Of a stretch of DNA of 64,000 nt, positions 9,953-18,698 are shown piece by piece (the first letter of the stretch is position 1; the number at the start of each line of letters is the position of its first letter). Location: NCBI GenBank assembly GCA_022009995.1, contig CP091734.1, forward strand, positions 496,001 to 560,000, read 5' to 3'. This DNA comes from Clostridiales bacterium (lineage in GTDB: Bacteria; Bacillota; Clostridia; Christensenellales; CAG-917). The position numbers were made by a program, and so were the translations under genes. Under the pieces are notes generated by a model that was not told where the DNA came from, made no database searches, and saw only the letters and a list, made by a program, of their open reading frames with translations.

Positions 9953-10552
9953 TCAATCTGAGGTACTGCCGCGTTTTTCGCGGAAATTAGTTTGTTTTTT
10001 CTTTGCGCGTTCGATTTTCTTGTCGGAAGTCCTCATTGAAATCTTGTTGAATTCCAAAAGGTTTTTGCTGAACTTCCATTTGCCGTCTTCGATTTTCGAC
10101 GGAGTTATTCTATACGTCAGGTCTTCGCGCTTCGGATACAGCATGAAACTTACTTCCGCGGGCTCTTCAAAAGACAACTTGCCAGTCGAGTCGCCGTACG
10201 TCGGCAGTCGGAAATCCTTGACGATAACCTTCTTCACGACCTTGCTTTTTTCCGCGTCGAATTCCAGCGTGAAGTGAACGTCGTACGAGGTTTCTTCGCC
10301 GCCGACGGGTTTTAAGATCACCTTGCCCGTCTTTTCGCTTTCTCCACCCTTATACAATACAAGAAGATAATAGTCGAATTTATCGGCGTAATTATACGTT
10401 TTTCCGTCGTACGAATTGTAAAACATACGGTCAACTCCGTACACCCCGTAAACTTCTTTCTCTGCGCCGGTATTGAATATGCAGCCCGTAAAAGTCAGCG
10501 CGGTTGTTACAATAAGTATCGCGACAAGCGCGACAGAAATCACCTTTTTCAT
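9953..10552 (-). CDS. Lipoprotein of unknown function
   Basis: A 199-residue protein with a lipoprotein signal peptide ending FTGC (Cys24). The mature part begins with an Asn/Gly/Tyr-rich stretch and continues with mixed beta-type sequence; the last 25 residues are very basic (KKIERAKKKQTNFREKRG), which may be a frameshifted tail. No family recognised. There is no ribosome binding site: a promoter with TTGCCA, 17 bases and TACAAT ends six bases before the ATG, so the transcript is probably leaderless. Confidence 0.78.
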   Translation of the reverse strand: MKKVISVALVAILIVTTALTFTGCIFNTGAEKEVYGVYGVDRMFYNSYDGKTYNYADKFDYYLLVLYKGGESEKTGKVILKPVGGEETSYDVHFTLEFDAEKSKVVKKVIVKDFRLPTYGDSTGKLSFEEPAEVSFMLYPKREDLTYRITPSKIEDGKWKFSKNLLEFNKISMRTSDKKIERAKKKQTNFREKRGSTSD

Positions 10553-10558
10553 GCTTTC

Positions 10559-10587
10559 ATTGTATATGTTTTGACCGTTTTTGGCAA
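10559..10587 (-). promoter_or_regulatory. Promoter giving a leaderless transcript
   Basis: Minus-strand TTGCCA (10582-10587), 17-base spacer, TACAAT (10559-10564); only GAAAGC separates it from the ATG at 10552. Confidence 0.65.
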
Positions 10588-10666
10588 CTATTCTCCCCTT
10601 TTTGCACGTTTTCGCCCCTTTGCGCGGTCTTTCACGAATTTTTTATTCCTTTTTTCTTATTTTTGT

Positions 10667-10695
10667 TTGACAAACATTCAATTATAAGATAAACT
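10667..10695 (+). promoter_or_regulatory. Promoter of the tRNA cluster
   Basis: TTGACA (10667-10672), 17-base spacer, TAAACT (10690-10695), 29 bases before the first tRNA. Confidence 0.7.
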
Positions 10696-10724
10696 AATTA
10701 AGCATTTGATTTTTATGCAAACGG

Positions 10725-10801
10725 CGCGGGGTAGAGCAGTCGGTAGCTCATCGGGCTCATAACCCGAAGGTCGTGTGGTTCAAGTCCCACCCCCGCAACC
10801 A
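10725..10801 (+). tRNA. Initiator tRNA-fMet (CAT), with an irregular T stem
   Basis: The gene carries the bacterial initiator hallmark, an unpaired C1 against A72 in the acceptor stem (CGCGGGG and CCCCGCA), three G:C pairs under the anticodon loop (GGGCTCATAACCC) and an encoded CCA. The anticodon is at 10758-10760. The T stem reads GTGTGG against CCCAC; removing one T gives the standard GTGGG, so there is either a sequencing insertion or a bulge. The D loop is one base shorter than in the Bacillus gene. Confidence 0.93.
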
Positions 10802-10805
10802 ACTT

Positions 10806-10882
10806 GGCGGCGTAGCTTAGATGGTTATAGCGGCCGGTTCATACCCGGCAGGTCGTTGGTTCGAATCCGACCGCCGCTACCA
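10806..10882 (+). tRNA. tRNA-Met elongator (CAT)
   Basis: Acceptor GGCGGCG pairs with CGCCGCT, anticodon CAT at 10840-10842 within GGTTCATACC, T arm with TTCGAAT, encoded CCA. It follows the initiator tRNA by four bases. Confidence 0.93.
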
Positions 10883-10893
10883 AATGTAAACAC

Positions 10894-11002
10894 CGTAAAT
10901 TGCAACACCGCAAGGTGTCGGGTTTATTGAAAACACGTTGAAAGTTCACTTTCAAAGCGTTTTTAATAAAAACGAGAAAATGCAAAGCATTTGCAATTTA
11001 CG
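10894..11002. repeat. Long inverted repeat enclosing smaller hairpins
   Basis: CGTAAATTGCA (10894-10904) is inverted exactly at 10992-11002. Inside are ACACC/GGTGT (10905-10918) and TTGAAAGT/ACTTTCAA near 10937. No coding potential. It occupies the gap between the two tRNA pairs. Confidence 0.7.
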
Positions 11003-11072
11003 ATATATACATCCCCACAGGCGGAAAGACACGCAGTGGCTTACCGACGACGGGATAAATAACAAACAACAC

Positions 11073-11090
11073 GTTCCTTGAAAACTGAGC
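11073..11090 (+). promoter_or_regulatory. rRNA-type boxA antitermination sequence
   Basis: GTTCCTTGAAAACTGAGC closely resembles the boxA region found in leaders and spacers of Firmicutes rRNA operons. No 16S, 23S or 5S sequence is present nearby; only tRNA genes flank it. Confidence 0.6.
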
Positions 11091-11137
11091 TATCCTTTAA
11101 CGTTACGAAAGGTTTGTTTCTTTGACTTTTGTATATC

Positions 11138-11181
11138 ACGCCGTTTTCGCGTAAACGCAAAACGCCGAAACAAAACATTTG
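11138..11181 (+). repeat. Intergenic repeat, copy 1
   Basis: A 44-base copy containing CGTAAACGCAAA and CGAAACAAAACATTTG, repeated at 11268-11310 with few differences. It lies between the tRNA pairs, downstream of the boxA-like sequence. Confidence 0.7.
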
Positions 11182-11267
11182 TTTTATTGTTTCCCCCTTG
11201 GTAATCGCCTTTGGCGCTTTCCAAGAAGCCGGTCAAAGCCTGCGCTTGCCCGCCCTATGTTTTCTTT

Positions 11268-11310
11268 ACGCCGTTTCTGCGTAAACGCAAACGTCGAAAC
11301 AAAACATTTG
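11268..11310 (+). repeat. Intergenic repeat, copy 2
   Basis: Second copy of the 11138-11181 repeat, 24 bases before tRNA-Glu. Both copies begin ACGCCGTTT and end ACAAAACATTTG, and hold a small palindrome around GCGTAAACGC. Confidence 0.7.
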
Positions 11311-11333
11311 TGAAACAAATCGCCTAATTTCGT

Positions 11334-11408
11334 GGCCCCTTGGTCAAGTGGTTAAGACATCGCCCTTTCACGGCGGTAACATGGGTTCGAACCCCGTAGG
11401 GGTCACCA
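11334..11408 (+). tRNA. tRNA-Glu (TTC)
   Basis: 75 bases, acceptor GGCCCCT with AGGGGTC, anticodon TTC at 11367-11369 in CCCTTTCACGG, T loop TTCGAAC, encoded CCA. Very close to Bacillus tRNA-Glu. Confidence 0.95.
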
Positions 11409-11414
11409 CAAGTT

Positions 11415-11490
11415 GGGGGTATAGCTCAGCTGGGAGAGCACGTGCCTTACAAGCACGGGGTCACAGGTTCGAGCCCTGTTGTCCCCACCA
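11415..11490 (+). tRNA. tRNA-Val (TAC)
   Basis: 76 bases, acceptor GGGGGTA with TGTCCCC, anticodon TAC at 11448-11450, T loop TTCGAGC, encoded CCA. Six bases downstream of tRNA-Glu. Confidence 0.95.
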
Positions 11491-11501
11491 CATTAAAAAA
11501 C

Positions 11502-11522
11502 GCGCAACATTATGTGTTGTGC
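11502..11522 (+). terminator. Intrinsic terminator of the tRNA cluster
   Basis: GCGCAACA pairs with TGTTGTGC around TTATG and is followed by seven T. Confidence 0.9.
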
Positions 11523-11657
11523 TTTTTTTATGTGTCGGGAAACAACATCGGGCTCGAATAAGGCGGTTTCTCCGCCTTTGCGCACTCCGTGCGCCCCTGT
11601 GCCCCGGTCACACTGCACGCTCGCTTCGAAATGCAAGCATTTCCGCTTCGCTGTTGA

Positions 11658-11674
11658 CGAGCCCTGTTGTCCCC
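11658..11674 (+). repeat. Duplicate of the tRNA-Val 3' end
   Basis: CGAGCCCTGTTGTCCCC is identical to 11470-11486 in tRNA-Val, 188 bases downstream of it and beyond the terminator. It lacks CCA. It could be a remnant attachment site or part of the distal repeat structure described for 11684-11882. Confidence 0.7.
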
Positions 11675-11749
11675 GCGTCGCACACTTCGCTTTTGAAGTC
11701 ACATTATCGCTCGCGATAATGCTCGCTCTTTTGCTTGTGTGCTCCTTTT

Positions 11750-11777
11750 CCCCACGGGTACAAAGTATCCCGCGGGG
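11750..11777 (+). repeat. TAC-GTA hairpin, copy A
   Basis: CCCCACGGG, then TACAAAGTA, then TCCCGCGGGG. One of four window copies with a conserved apex and variable paired stems; the others are at 11849, 40561 and 44273. Confidence 0.75.
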
Positions 11778-11848
11778 TCCCCGAAAACTTTGCGTTTGAA
11801 ATCGCATTATTAAAATAATGCTCACTCTTTTGCTTGCATACTCCTTAT

Positions 11849-11877
11849 CCCCAAAAGTACAAAAGTATCTTTTGGGG
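11849..11877 (+). repeat. TAC-GTA hairpin, copy B
   Basis: CCCCAAAAG, then TACAAAAGTA, then TCTTTTGGGG. The AAAAG/CTTTT stem replaces the CGGG/CCCG stem of copy A while pairing is kept. Confidence 0.75.
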
Positions 11878-11895
11878 TCCCCATATTTTAAAAAA

Positions 11896-11916
11896 AGCGC
11901 ATCAGGATGATGTGCT
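11896..11916. terminator. Intrinsic terminator, likely for the uronate operon
   Basis: AGCGCATCA and TGATGTGCT pair around GGA, with A7 before and GTTTTTG after. On the minus strand it follows the esterase stop at 11996 by 80 bases. Confidence 0.75.
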
Positions 11917-11995
11917 GTTTTTGTTGTATGGGACAATTTATGGGCGAGAACCCAACCGAACGGTTGGTGTTCGCACTTGAAATGCATATTTTAAT

Positions 11996-13213
11996 TTATT
12001 TGAAAACTTTGATATCGGGTTTTGATGAATAGACGTTCCATTGCGATTTGCCGTCGACGTTAGGATTTTGCGATTTGGCAAAAGCGGAAAATCTGTCAAC
12101 CATTTCGTCGGACAAGTCGTAATCGGCTTGCGTAAAAGGACGTAAAGAATCCCCGAGCGAGCCGAGCGCATACCAAAGGTCGCAGGAATGGAATGAGGCG
12201 TTATCGGGTGGCAAAAGCCGCGTGAGCGAAAAAATGTAACACGGCGTATTTTTTCTTTTTTGTTTTCTTGCAAACGCTCTTGCCATATGATTGAGCACGG
12301 GCGGTAATAAGTCCTTTTTGACTGTTCCGAAGATTATCGGGACGTCTGTGTCGTACTTTGCGGTTTTGACCAATTCGTTGTCAATCACGGGCTTTGTACA
12401 AAGCGCTTTCCCGAGAACATATTTTGTTTTCCACGCCGTCCAGACCTGCTCGACGGGCAGTGTTTTGAACTCGTCAAAAGAGTTTGCTCCGCTTGCTTTC
12501 ACGAGTTTTTTCCAATATCGCGCGTTCGGCTTTGACAACGGGAGTATCGCCGTGCGTTTTCCGCCGCCGGACAACATAATTGCGCCCTTGACTTTGCCTT
12601 TGAGATAGTTTGAGCAAATCAACGTTTGTATGCTCATCGCGCCTGCGCTTTGCCCCATAAGAATAATGTTGTCGGGATCGCCGCCGAAAGCACTGACGTT
12701 GTGTCTGATCCACTCGATCGCGGCATATTGGTCGTACAATCCGAGATTGCCCTTGCAATGCACACCATCGGCAAAAAAGCCGAACACGTTGAGACGATAA
12801 TTTATCGCAATGAAAATCACGCCACGCTTCGTGTACGCCGAGCCGTTGAACTGCATTTCGTTTATGCTGCCGCCCGTGAAACTTCCGCCGTGAATAAACA
12901 CGATCACGGGACAGTTTTTGGCATTGTCGGGCGCATGAACGTCAAGGATAAGGCAATCTTCGCTGTAAGTAAACTCTTTCCCTTTCCTGAACTCCTGATA
13001 ATAAAATCTGTGTTCTTCATTCCAGAACGCGCGCATTTGCGGACAGCATACGCCTTGTTTTGTCGCGTCGAAATCACCGTCGAAAGACCTGACTTCGGCG
13101 GGCATTTCAAAGCGTCCGGCTGTTGCGTATTTTATACCCCTGAACCGCAATCCGTACGGCGTAATTTCGCCGATAACGTTGCCGCAAGGCGTTGATATCG
13201 TTTTAGTTTGCAT
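11996..13213 (-). CDS. Type-B carboxylesterase family protein
   Basis: Alpha/beta-hydrolase of the carboxylesterase type B family, about 405 residues, shorter than the usual 480-500. The oxyanion motif HGGSFTGG and the nucleophile elbow GQSAGA are intact; a candidate catalytic His lies in FHSCDLWY. No signal peptide, so it is cytoplasmic. ATG 13213 is preferred over the TTG two codons earlier; it overlaps the restored end of the upstream epimerase gene, indicating translational coupling. As last gene of the uronate operon it may remove ester groups from imported substrates, which is inference. The frame is intact. Confidence 0.85.
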   Translation of the reverse strand: MQTKTISTPCGNVIGEITPYGLRFRGIKYATAGRFEMPAEVRSFDGDFDATKQGVCCPQMRAFWNEEHRFYYQEFRKGKEFTYSEDCLILDVHAPDNAKNCPVIVFIHGGSFTGGSINEMQFNGSAYTKRGVIFIAINYRLNVFGFFADGVHCKGNLGLYDQYAAIEWIRHNVSAFGGDPDNIILMGQSAGAMSIQTLICSNYLKGKVKGAIMLSGGGKRTAILPLSKPNARYWKKLVKASGANSFDEFKTLPVEQVWTAWKTKYVLGKALCTKPVIDNELVKTAKYDTDVPIIFGTVKKDLLPPVLNHMARAFARKQKRKNTPCYIFSLTRLLPPDNASFHSCDLWYALGSLGDSLRPFTQADYDLSDEMVDRFSAFAKSQNPNVDGKSQWNVYSSKPDIKVFK

Positions 13214-13944
13214 TTGCAATTCTCTTTAACGTATTCATCGAAAACTCGACGCTCTTATACGGATTCGGCGAAATCAAGCTCTACGACGGCGTTCTGAACC
13301 CCGCATTTTTCGGCTGTTTCGAGTATGCTCTTAAAATCGAGCGTGCCCTTCCCCACCGCTCTGAAAATTTTGTTTTTGTAGTCTTTGAGATGGAGCGTAT
13401 TCACCCTACCTTTCAACTTTTCAAGATACTCTTCAACGTCATTTCCTGCAAATCTTATCCAGTACGTATCGGGAATAAACTCCACGCGCGGATCGGTATG
13501 CTCAATCATATAGTCGTATATAACCTTGCCGTCGATTTCGTCAAATTCAAACCAATGATTATGATAAGCAATCGTCATACCCTCTCCCGCAAGCTTCTGC
13601 GCGGCGGAATTAAGAAAGGAGATAAATTTGTCCAAATCTTCAAGTTTCCGGTGCGGAACTTTTTGGGCATCATGCCGACGCCCATACGATTGCAACCGTA
13701 AATCTTGTGCTCGGCGATAAGCGCGTCAAGGTCGTTTTCAAGCCTGTCGAAGTTATCGTGAGTTATGCAGACCGGCAGGTCGTACTTGTCCGAAAGCGAC
13801 CTGATATATTCGGGTGCGACGGGTTTTCCGCCGGACAGCTGCACCACTTGCGCGCCCGTTTCTTTCGTGCGCCTGAATACTTGTTCGTATCCTTTCGTCT
13901 TTCAGATACTTTCTTAAAGAAAACAATTGTACGCCGTATTTCAT
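13203..13944 (-). CDS. Sugar phosphate isomerase/epimerase, TIM barrel (three frameshifts)
   Basis: Xylose-isomerase-like TIM-barrel protein of about 247 residues. The N-terminus MKYGVQLFSLRKYL, the central KYDLPVCITHDNFDRLENDLDALI, and YHNHWFEFDE with PDTYWIRFAGNDVEEYLEKLKGRV and LHLKDYKN follow the family order, with candidate metal ligands in HNH, D and H. Breaks lie near 13900, 13690 and 13262; after the last one NPYKSVEFSMNTLKRIANAN restores the typical C-terminus, ending at 13203. It may act on a 3-keto or hexulose intermediate together with the Gfo/Idh enzyme of the operon. The exact reaction is not known. Confidence 0.75.
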
Positions 13945-13989
13945 ACTTTATCCCTCGCTATTATCATTGTAAATGCCGTTTTGTGCAAT

Positions 13990-15566
13990 TTAATCTATTT
14001 TTGTATCAGTCGTTTCTTCGGCTTCTTCTTCAAGTTGCGCGCACGATTCTCCAAGGGTTTCTATGCCTCTTGTATTGTCGATTGCAATCGCGTTGCTTTC
14101 GAATGCGTTTTTGAGATGTTCTTCTTTTGCAATTTGAAGATCGGCAACTTTCTTTTTGGAAAGCGGATACCATACAAGCAGCACGACAGCCATAATTCCA
14201 AAAAGCACCGCCGGGATAATGGTTGCCATATCGTACATTATTTCAAGGTTTTTCGTGGTTTGAACCGCACCTTTCGTATAGTCGTAATGCATGCCGAGAA
14301 GCGCGCCGTTTACGGCGATTGCCGCGATGACCTGCCCGAGTTTTCTGAAAAACATAAAGAACGCATAGGCGGTGCCGTCGTCACGACGTCCCGTTTTACC
14401 TCGATATCGTCGATTGCGTCGGTTGCCATTGACCAGACCTGCAAAATGATGAAAGTAAGTCCGCATCCGCTTGCAAAGCAAAGCACCAGGAACAGATACG
14501 CCAGAATGTTCGGGTTAACCGAGCGCAAAGCAAACATTCCGAGGTTTGCAACCGCCGCGATAATCATACCTATTCCGCAAAGTTCTTTTTTGCCGAATTT
14601 TCTGACGAGTTTCGGCGTGAAGAACATAAAAACAACCATCGGCGCGTACGTGCAGGCAGTTGAAACAAGGTTCATCCAAGGCTTTCCGAAATAGTCGTCG
14701 AACAGGTACAAATAAAAACTTTGCGTGAACATTTGTCCTGCAAGCAACAGCATACTTGCCACGCTGACCGCCAGAAACGCCCTGTTTTTGAACAGACCTT
14801 TTACGATTTGTTTCGTCTCGCCTTTTGCGACTTTTTCTTTGGGCTGAGCGATGACTCTTTCCTTGTTCATCATAAAAGCAAGGATAAGCATAACAAGCGC
14901 AACCAGTGACACGATTACGACGCCGATTATTACCGGCTTATACTGCATCTCGGAAATAACTCTGCCCGTCTGTTCGTTGACGCCGATTTTTTTGTAACAA
15001 AACGACGCGATAAGCACCGCAGGGATACTTCCGACACCCGCCCCGATTGAACGAAACACCGAAAGTTTCGTGCGCTCTTTCTCGTCTGTCGTAACGACCG
15101 ACGCAAGTCCGCCGTACGGAATTTGGAGCATCGTGTAACTCATGCCGAACATCACGTATGTAACCGTTGCATAAATGCAGGTGCCGACGTAGTTTTCTTC
15201 GCCCGTAAGCCCCGGCCATTTGATGAACATCAGCAGTGTCGAAATAATCAACGGACCCGCTGCCCATAAGAACCACGGACGATATCTTCCCCATTTGGAA
15301 AGTTTGATTGTGTCGCACAATCTTCCCATAATGGGATCGTTGATTGCATCCCAGACTCTCGCGCCGATGAACATAAGCATGATGAACAACGGGCTTAAAC
15401 TGAAAATGTCGGTGTAAAATTTGCAAAAACGACGTGACCAGCCCGAAAACGAGACAACACGCCGTATCGCCCATCGCGTACCCGATATAATCCTTGTTTT
15501 GAGTCCGCTTGTGCGCGAAATGAAACTTTGTTCCGTCGCCTGTGCGACGTTTGAAATATCGCTCAT
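13990..15566 (-). CDS. GPH-family sugar:cation symporter (three frameshifts)
   Basis: Membrane transporter of the glycoside-pentoside-hexuronide:cation symporter family, about 525 residues and 12 membrane spans. Family signatures include IGYAMGDTACCLVFG and FYTDIFSLSP, ARVWDAINDPIMGRLCD, and GRYRPWFLWAAGP. Breaks lie near 15500, 15425 and 14390. Located inside the uronate operon, it is the likely importer of hexuronides or hexuronates driven by Na+ or H+. The C-terminal tail (residues about 490-525) is acidic and cytoplasmic. Confidence 0.85.
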
Positions 15567-15593
15567 AATAACTCCCTTTTTGTGTGATTTTGA

Positions 15594-16748
15594 TTATTTT
15601 TTGCCGTTTTCTTTTTCGGCTTCCTTGCGTTTTTCAAGCTCGCTGATATACAGATCTTCATCAAACGGAATCCGGACTTCCTTATGCGTCCAACTTGCAA
15701 GGTGGATTGCGTTGGAGAAAGTAAGTCCGACGATGCCCTGTTCGCCGGGAGCCGTGAATTTGTCCGTCTTTTTGAGAAGATAATCGGTATAGTTTTTGAT
15801 TATGCCGACGTGCTGAGGCGGATATTTCGTGACGGCAAGATAATGCCCGATTCCGCGATAGGTATATTTCTTAGTTTTCGGCTTGCCCATAAACACGGTG
15901 TTATGTTCCGAAAAAGCCGGCTCCATTTCTTCGTTTTCGGTGAAAACGAGCTTGCCTTTTTCAATAACGATTTTCCGCCTTCCCCGGTGATTTCAAGGCG
16001 ATTCGTGCCGGGCGCGTCGTGAGTCGAGGTAATAAACACACCCGTTGCGCCGTTTGCGAACTTGCAATAAGCCGTCACGTCGTTTTCAACGCTGATATCG
16101 CGGCCGACGGTCGACGCCGTTGCCGTTACGCTGACGGGAAGCCCCGCAAGCCAGGTGAATAAATCGAGTTGGTGGGGGCATTGATTGAGAAGTACGCCGC
16201 CGCCTTCACCCCACCACGTACCGCGCCAGCCGCCTTGTGCATAATACGCACGCGGACGATACCAATTTGTTATTATCCATACGATACGCGTGAGTTTTCC
16301 GAGACGTCCGCTGTCGATAATCTCTTTGGCTTTTATGTACAACGGATTCGTGCGCTGATTGAACATCATTCCAAAAGCAGTTCCGGATGCTTTTTCGCTT
16401 CTTCGTTCATTTCTCTGACTTGTTTTGTGTAAACGCCCGCAGGCTTGTCGCAGAGCACGTTCAGCCCTGCTTTCATCGCGTCGATTGCGATTTGCGGGTG
16501 GAAATAGTGCGGGGTTTCGACCATAACGACGTCGATAAGTCCCGACGCAAACATATCCTGATAGTTATCAAAGACTTTACGTCTTTGAGGTTTTCTTCGG
16601 CGTACTTGCGACGTTCAGGCAAAATGTCGCACACCGCCGTAAGCTTTGCACCTTTTACGAGCCCGCTGAGCTTGGTGAATATCTTTGTGTAAAACGTGCC
16701 TTGTTTACCGATTCCTACAATGCCGTACCTGATTTCTTTCTTATCCAT
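15594..16748 (-). CDS. Gfo/Idh/MocA oxidoreductase (three frameshifts)
   Basis: NAD(P)-dependent sugar oxidoreductase of about 384 residues. The Rossmann start is IRYGIVGIGKQGTFY; the family motif appears as CDKPAGVYTKQV with its Lys, and the substrate-site motif as NQCPHQLDLFTWLAG. Breaks lie near 16560, 16370 and 15960. The ATG at 16748 shares its A with the stop codon of the epimerase gene upstream, so the two are translationally coupled. Pairing of Gfo/Idh and TIM-barrel enzymes suggests oxidation of a sugar ring carbon followed by isomerisation or lyase-type cleavage; that role is inferred from context only. Confidence 0.8.
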
Positions 16749-17667
16749 TATTCCACCTCTTTAAGTAGTTTTTTCAAATTGTAGTATTGCCACAAGAAAA
16801 CTTGTTTTCTTGACGCGCACGCAAAATAGTTTCTGTGCATTTTCTTGTCGATAAGCCTGAACGCCTTGAAATAATCTTTCATCGCAAGTGCCGCAAACGG
16901 GACGAAATTGACAATCGGCTTGAATATCGCGTATTTGAAAGTATGCGGTTCAAGCGTCATAAAGCCGTGATAGCCCCGCTTTTTCAGTTCGCCCAGAATG
17001 TACGGATAGCACCCTTCGCCCGTGCCGACGGGGACTTCGACCTTGTATTTCGAGCAATCTTTGATATGATAATAAACGACGTAATCTTTCAGCATATCGA
17101 ACGCCGTTTTCGGATTGACGTCGCACTGGACGTAGTTGCTTGCGTCAAACACAAAACGAAATCTTCGTCGTTAATCGCGTTGTAAATTTCCAGAACTCTT
17201 TCGGGCACGTCGCCGTAAACTTTTTTCTCGTTTTCGTGCAGAAGTTTCACTCCGCTGCCTTTGACGATTTTCAGCATTTCTTTGAGGCGGGCAATAACTT
17301 TCTCCGTGCAATCTTTCGGATTTTTGTCGCCGTAAAAGAAGGAGAATACCCTGATGTATTCGCACCCCGTAAGTTTTGCGATTTTCACGAGTTCCGCAAG
17401 TTGTTTCTTTTGTTTCTCAAAGCCTTCTTCGTCGTCGATGCCGACTTTTCCTATCGGCGAACCGATGGACGAAAACTTCACGCCTTCCTTTTTCAACACG
17501 GGGAAAATCTTTTCCTGGAATTCTTCAAACGTATAGTCCGCAATGTTCTTGCCGTCCACGTTTCTCGGGCACATATAAGTTTCGCCGAGTTGGTGCAAAA
17601 CGGCGATTTGAGTACTTAATGCACTGCTTATTTCATCATAAAACCCTGATATTGTAATTTCATTCAT
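16748..17667 (-). CDS. Sugar phosphate isomerase/epimerase, TIM barrel (frameshifted)
   Basis: About 306 residues in one barrel, broken once near 17155. Sequence marks include GFYDEISSALSTQIAVLHQLG, IGSPIGKVGIDDEEGFEKQ, LLHENEKKVYGD with a candidate metal-binding Glu, FDASNYVQC, VYYHIKDCSKYK, GTGEGCYP and TLEPHTFKY. These match the xylose-isomerase-like superfamily common next to uronate genes. An 11-base intergenic gap-like stretch separates it from kdgK upstream, whose restored stop is at 17681. Substrate unknown. Confidence 0.8.
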
Positions 17668-17680
17668 AATAGTATCCTTT

Positions 17681-18698
17681 TTATCTTTGCACTCTTCCGC
17701 TTGCGTTTCCGTTTGCGAGTGCTTCGACTTCTTCTTTTGAAACCATGTTGTAATCGCCCTCGATCGAGTGTTTCAGACAGCTTGCGGCAACTGCAAATTC
17801 AATCGCGTCACTCGCGTTTGCCTGCAAGCAACGAATGAATGAGCCCTGCGCCGAAACTGTCTCCGCCGCCGACTCTGTCCACGATATGCATTGCGTATTT
17901 TCTGCTGAACACCGCTTTGCCGTCCGTGTACAGCATTCCCGACCAATTATTGTCGTTTGCGCTTATGCTTTCTCTTAACGTGATTGCAACCGCCTTAAAG
18001 CCGAACTTATCGACAAGTTGTCTCGCAACCGAAACGTAACCTTGTTCGTTGAGTTTGCCGCTTTCGATATCGGTGTTTTCCGCCTCGATTCCGAACACGT
18101 CTTTTGCGTCTTCTTCGTTTGCTATACACACGTCGACGTACTTGCAAATCTCGCTCATAACTTCTTTCGCTTTTTCCTTGCTCCAAAGTTTTTTGCGGAA
18201 ATTCAGGTCGCACGACACGGTTATTCCTTTTTCTTTTGCGATTCTGACAGCCTTCAAGACAATGCCTGCAAGCGTGTCGGAAAGCGCTGGCGTGATTCCC
18301 GTAAAGTGGAACCATTTTGCGCCGTCGAAAATTTTGTCCCAGTCGAAGTCGTCGTCGGTTGCGATTGCGATTGCACTGCCCGCCCTGTCGTATATGACTT
18401 TGCTCGGGCGTTGGCTCGCGCCCTTTTCGCAGTAATAAATGCCGACTCGCTCGCCGCCCCTTGCGACAAACGACGTGCCGACGCCGAATTTGCGAAGGGA
18501 GTTTATCGCGCTTTGTCCTATCTCGTGGGACGGAAGTTTGCTCACAAACGAAACGTCGTCGCCGAAATTTGCAAGCGACACGGCAACGTTCGCTTCCGCA
18601 CCGCCGAAAGTCGCTTCAAGCCTGTCCGCCTGTACGAACCGCAAATAGTTTTCGGGTGCCAGACGAAGCATTATTTCTCCAAACGTCACAACTCGCAT
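17681..18698 (-). CDS. kdgK: 2-keto-3-deoxygluconate kinase (frameshifted near 3' end)
   Basis: PfkB-family kinase that phosphorylates 2-keto-3-deoxygluconate to KDPG, the substrate of the next enzyme Eda. N-terminal VTFGEIMLRLAPE and FGGAEANVAVSLANFG and the C-terminal anion hole VGGGDSFGAG with the catalytic Asp are present. The uninterrupted frame stops at 17808, but a shift near 17815 restores ASDAIEFAVAASCLKHSI and the family end ALANGNASGRVQR at 17681, giving about 339 residues. The start overlaps the eda stop by 13 bases. Confidence 0.92.

Larger units (their letters stand above)
11684..11882 (+). repeat. Two tandem structured repeat units
   Basis: Unit A (11684-11786) and unit B (11787-11882) share the flanking words ACTTyGC, CTCTTTTGCTTG and ACTCCTT or GCTCCTT, followed by CCCC hairpins and GGTCCCC. 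The stems differ but stay paired: ATTATCGC/GCGATAAT in A against CATTATT/AATAATG in B. No coding potential; the interval 11523-11995 otherwise holds short hairpins such as GCGCAC/GTGCGC. Confidence 0.75.

Noticed and set aside
10883..11333. Partial rRNA gene
   Set aside because: No recognisable 16S, 23S or 5S sequence; only the boxA-like motif recalls an rRNA operon.
11348..11719. Plus-strand frame over tRNA-Glu and tRNA-Val
   Set aside because: It starts inside tRNA-Glu and passes through tRNA-Val and the terminator; not a gene.
13753..13944. Short independent peptide at the start of the epimerase gene
   Set aside because: Only its first 16 residues fit the epimerase family; the rest is out-of-frame sequence.
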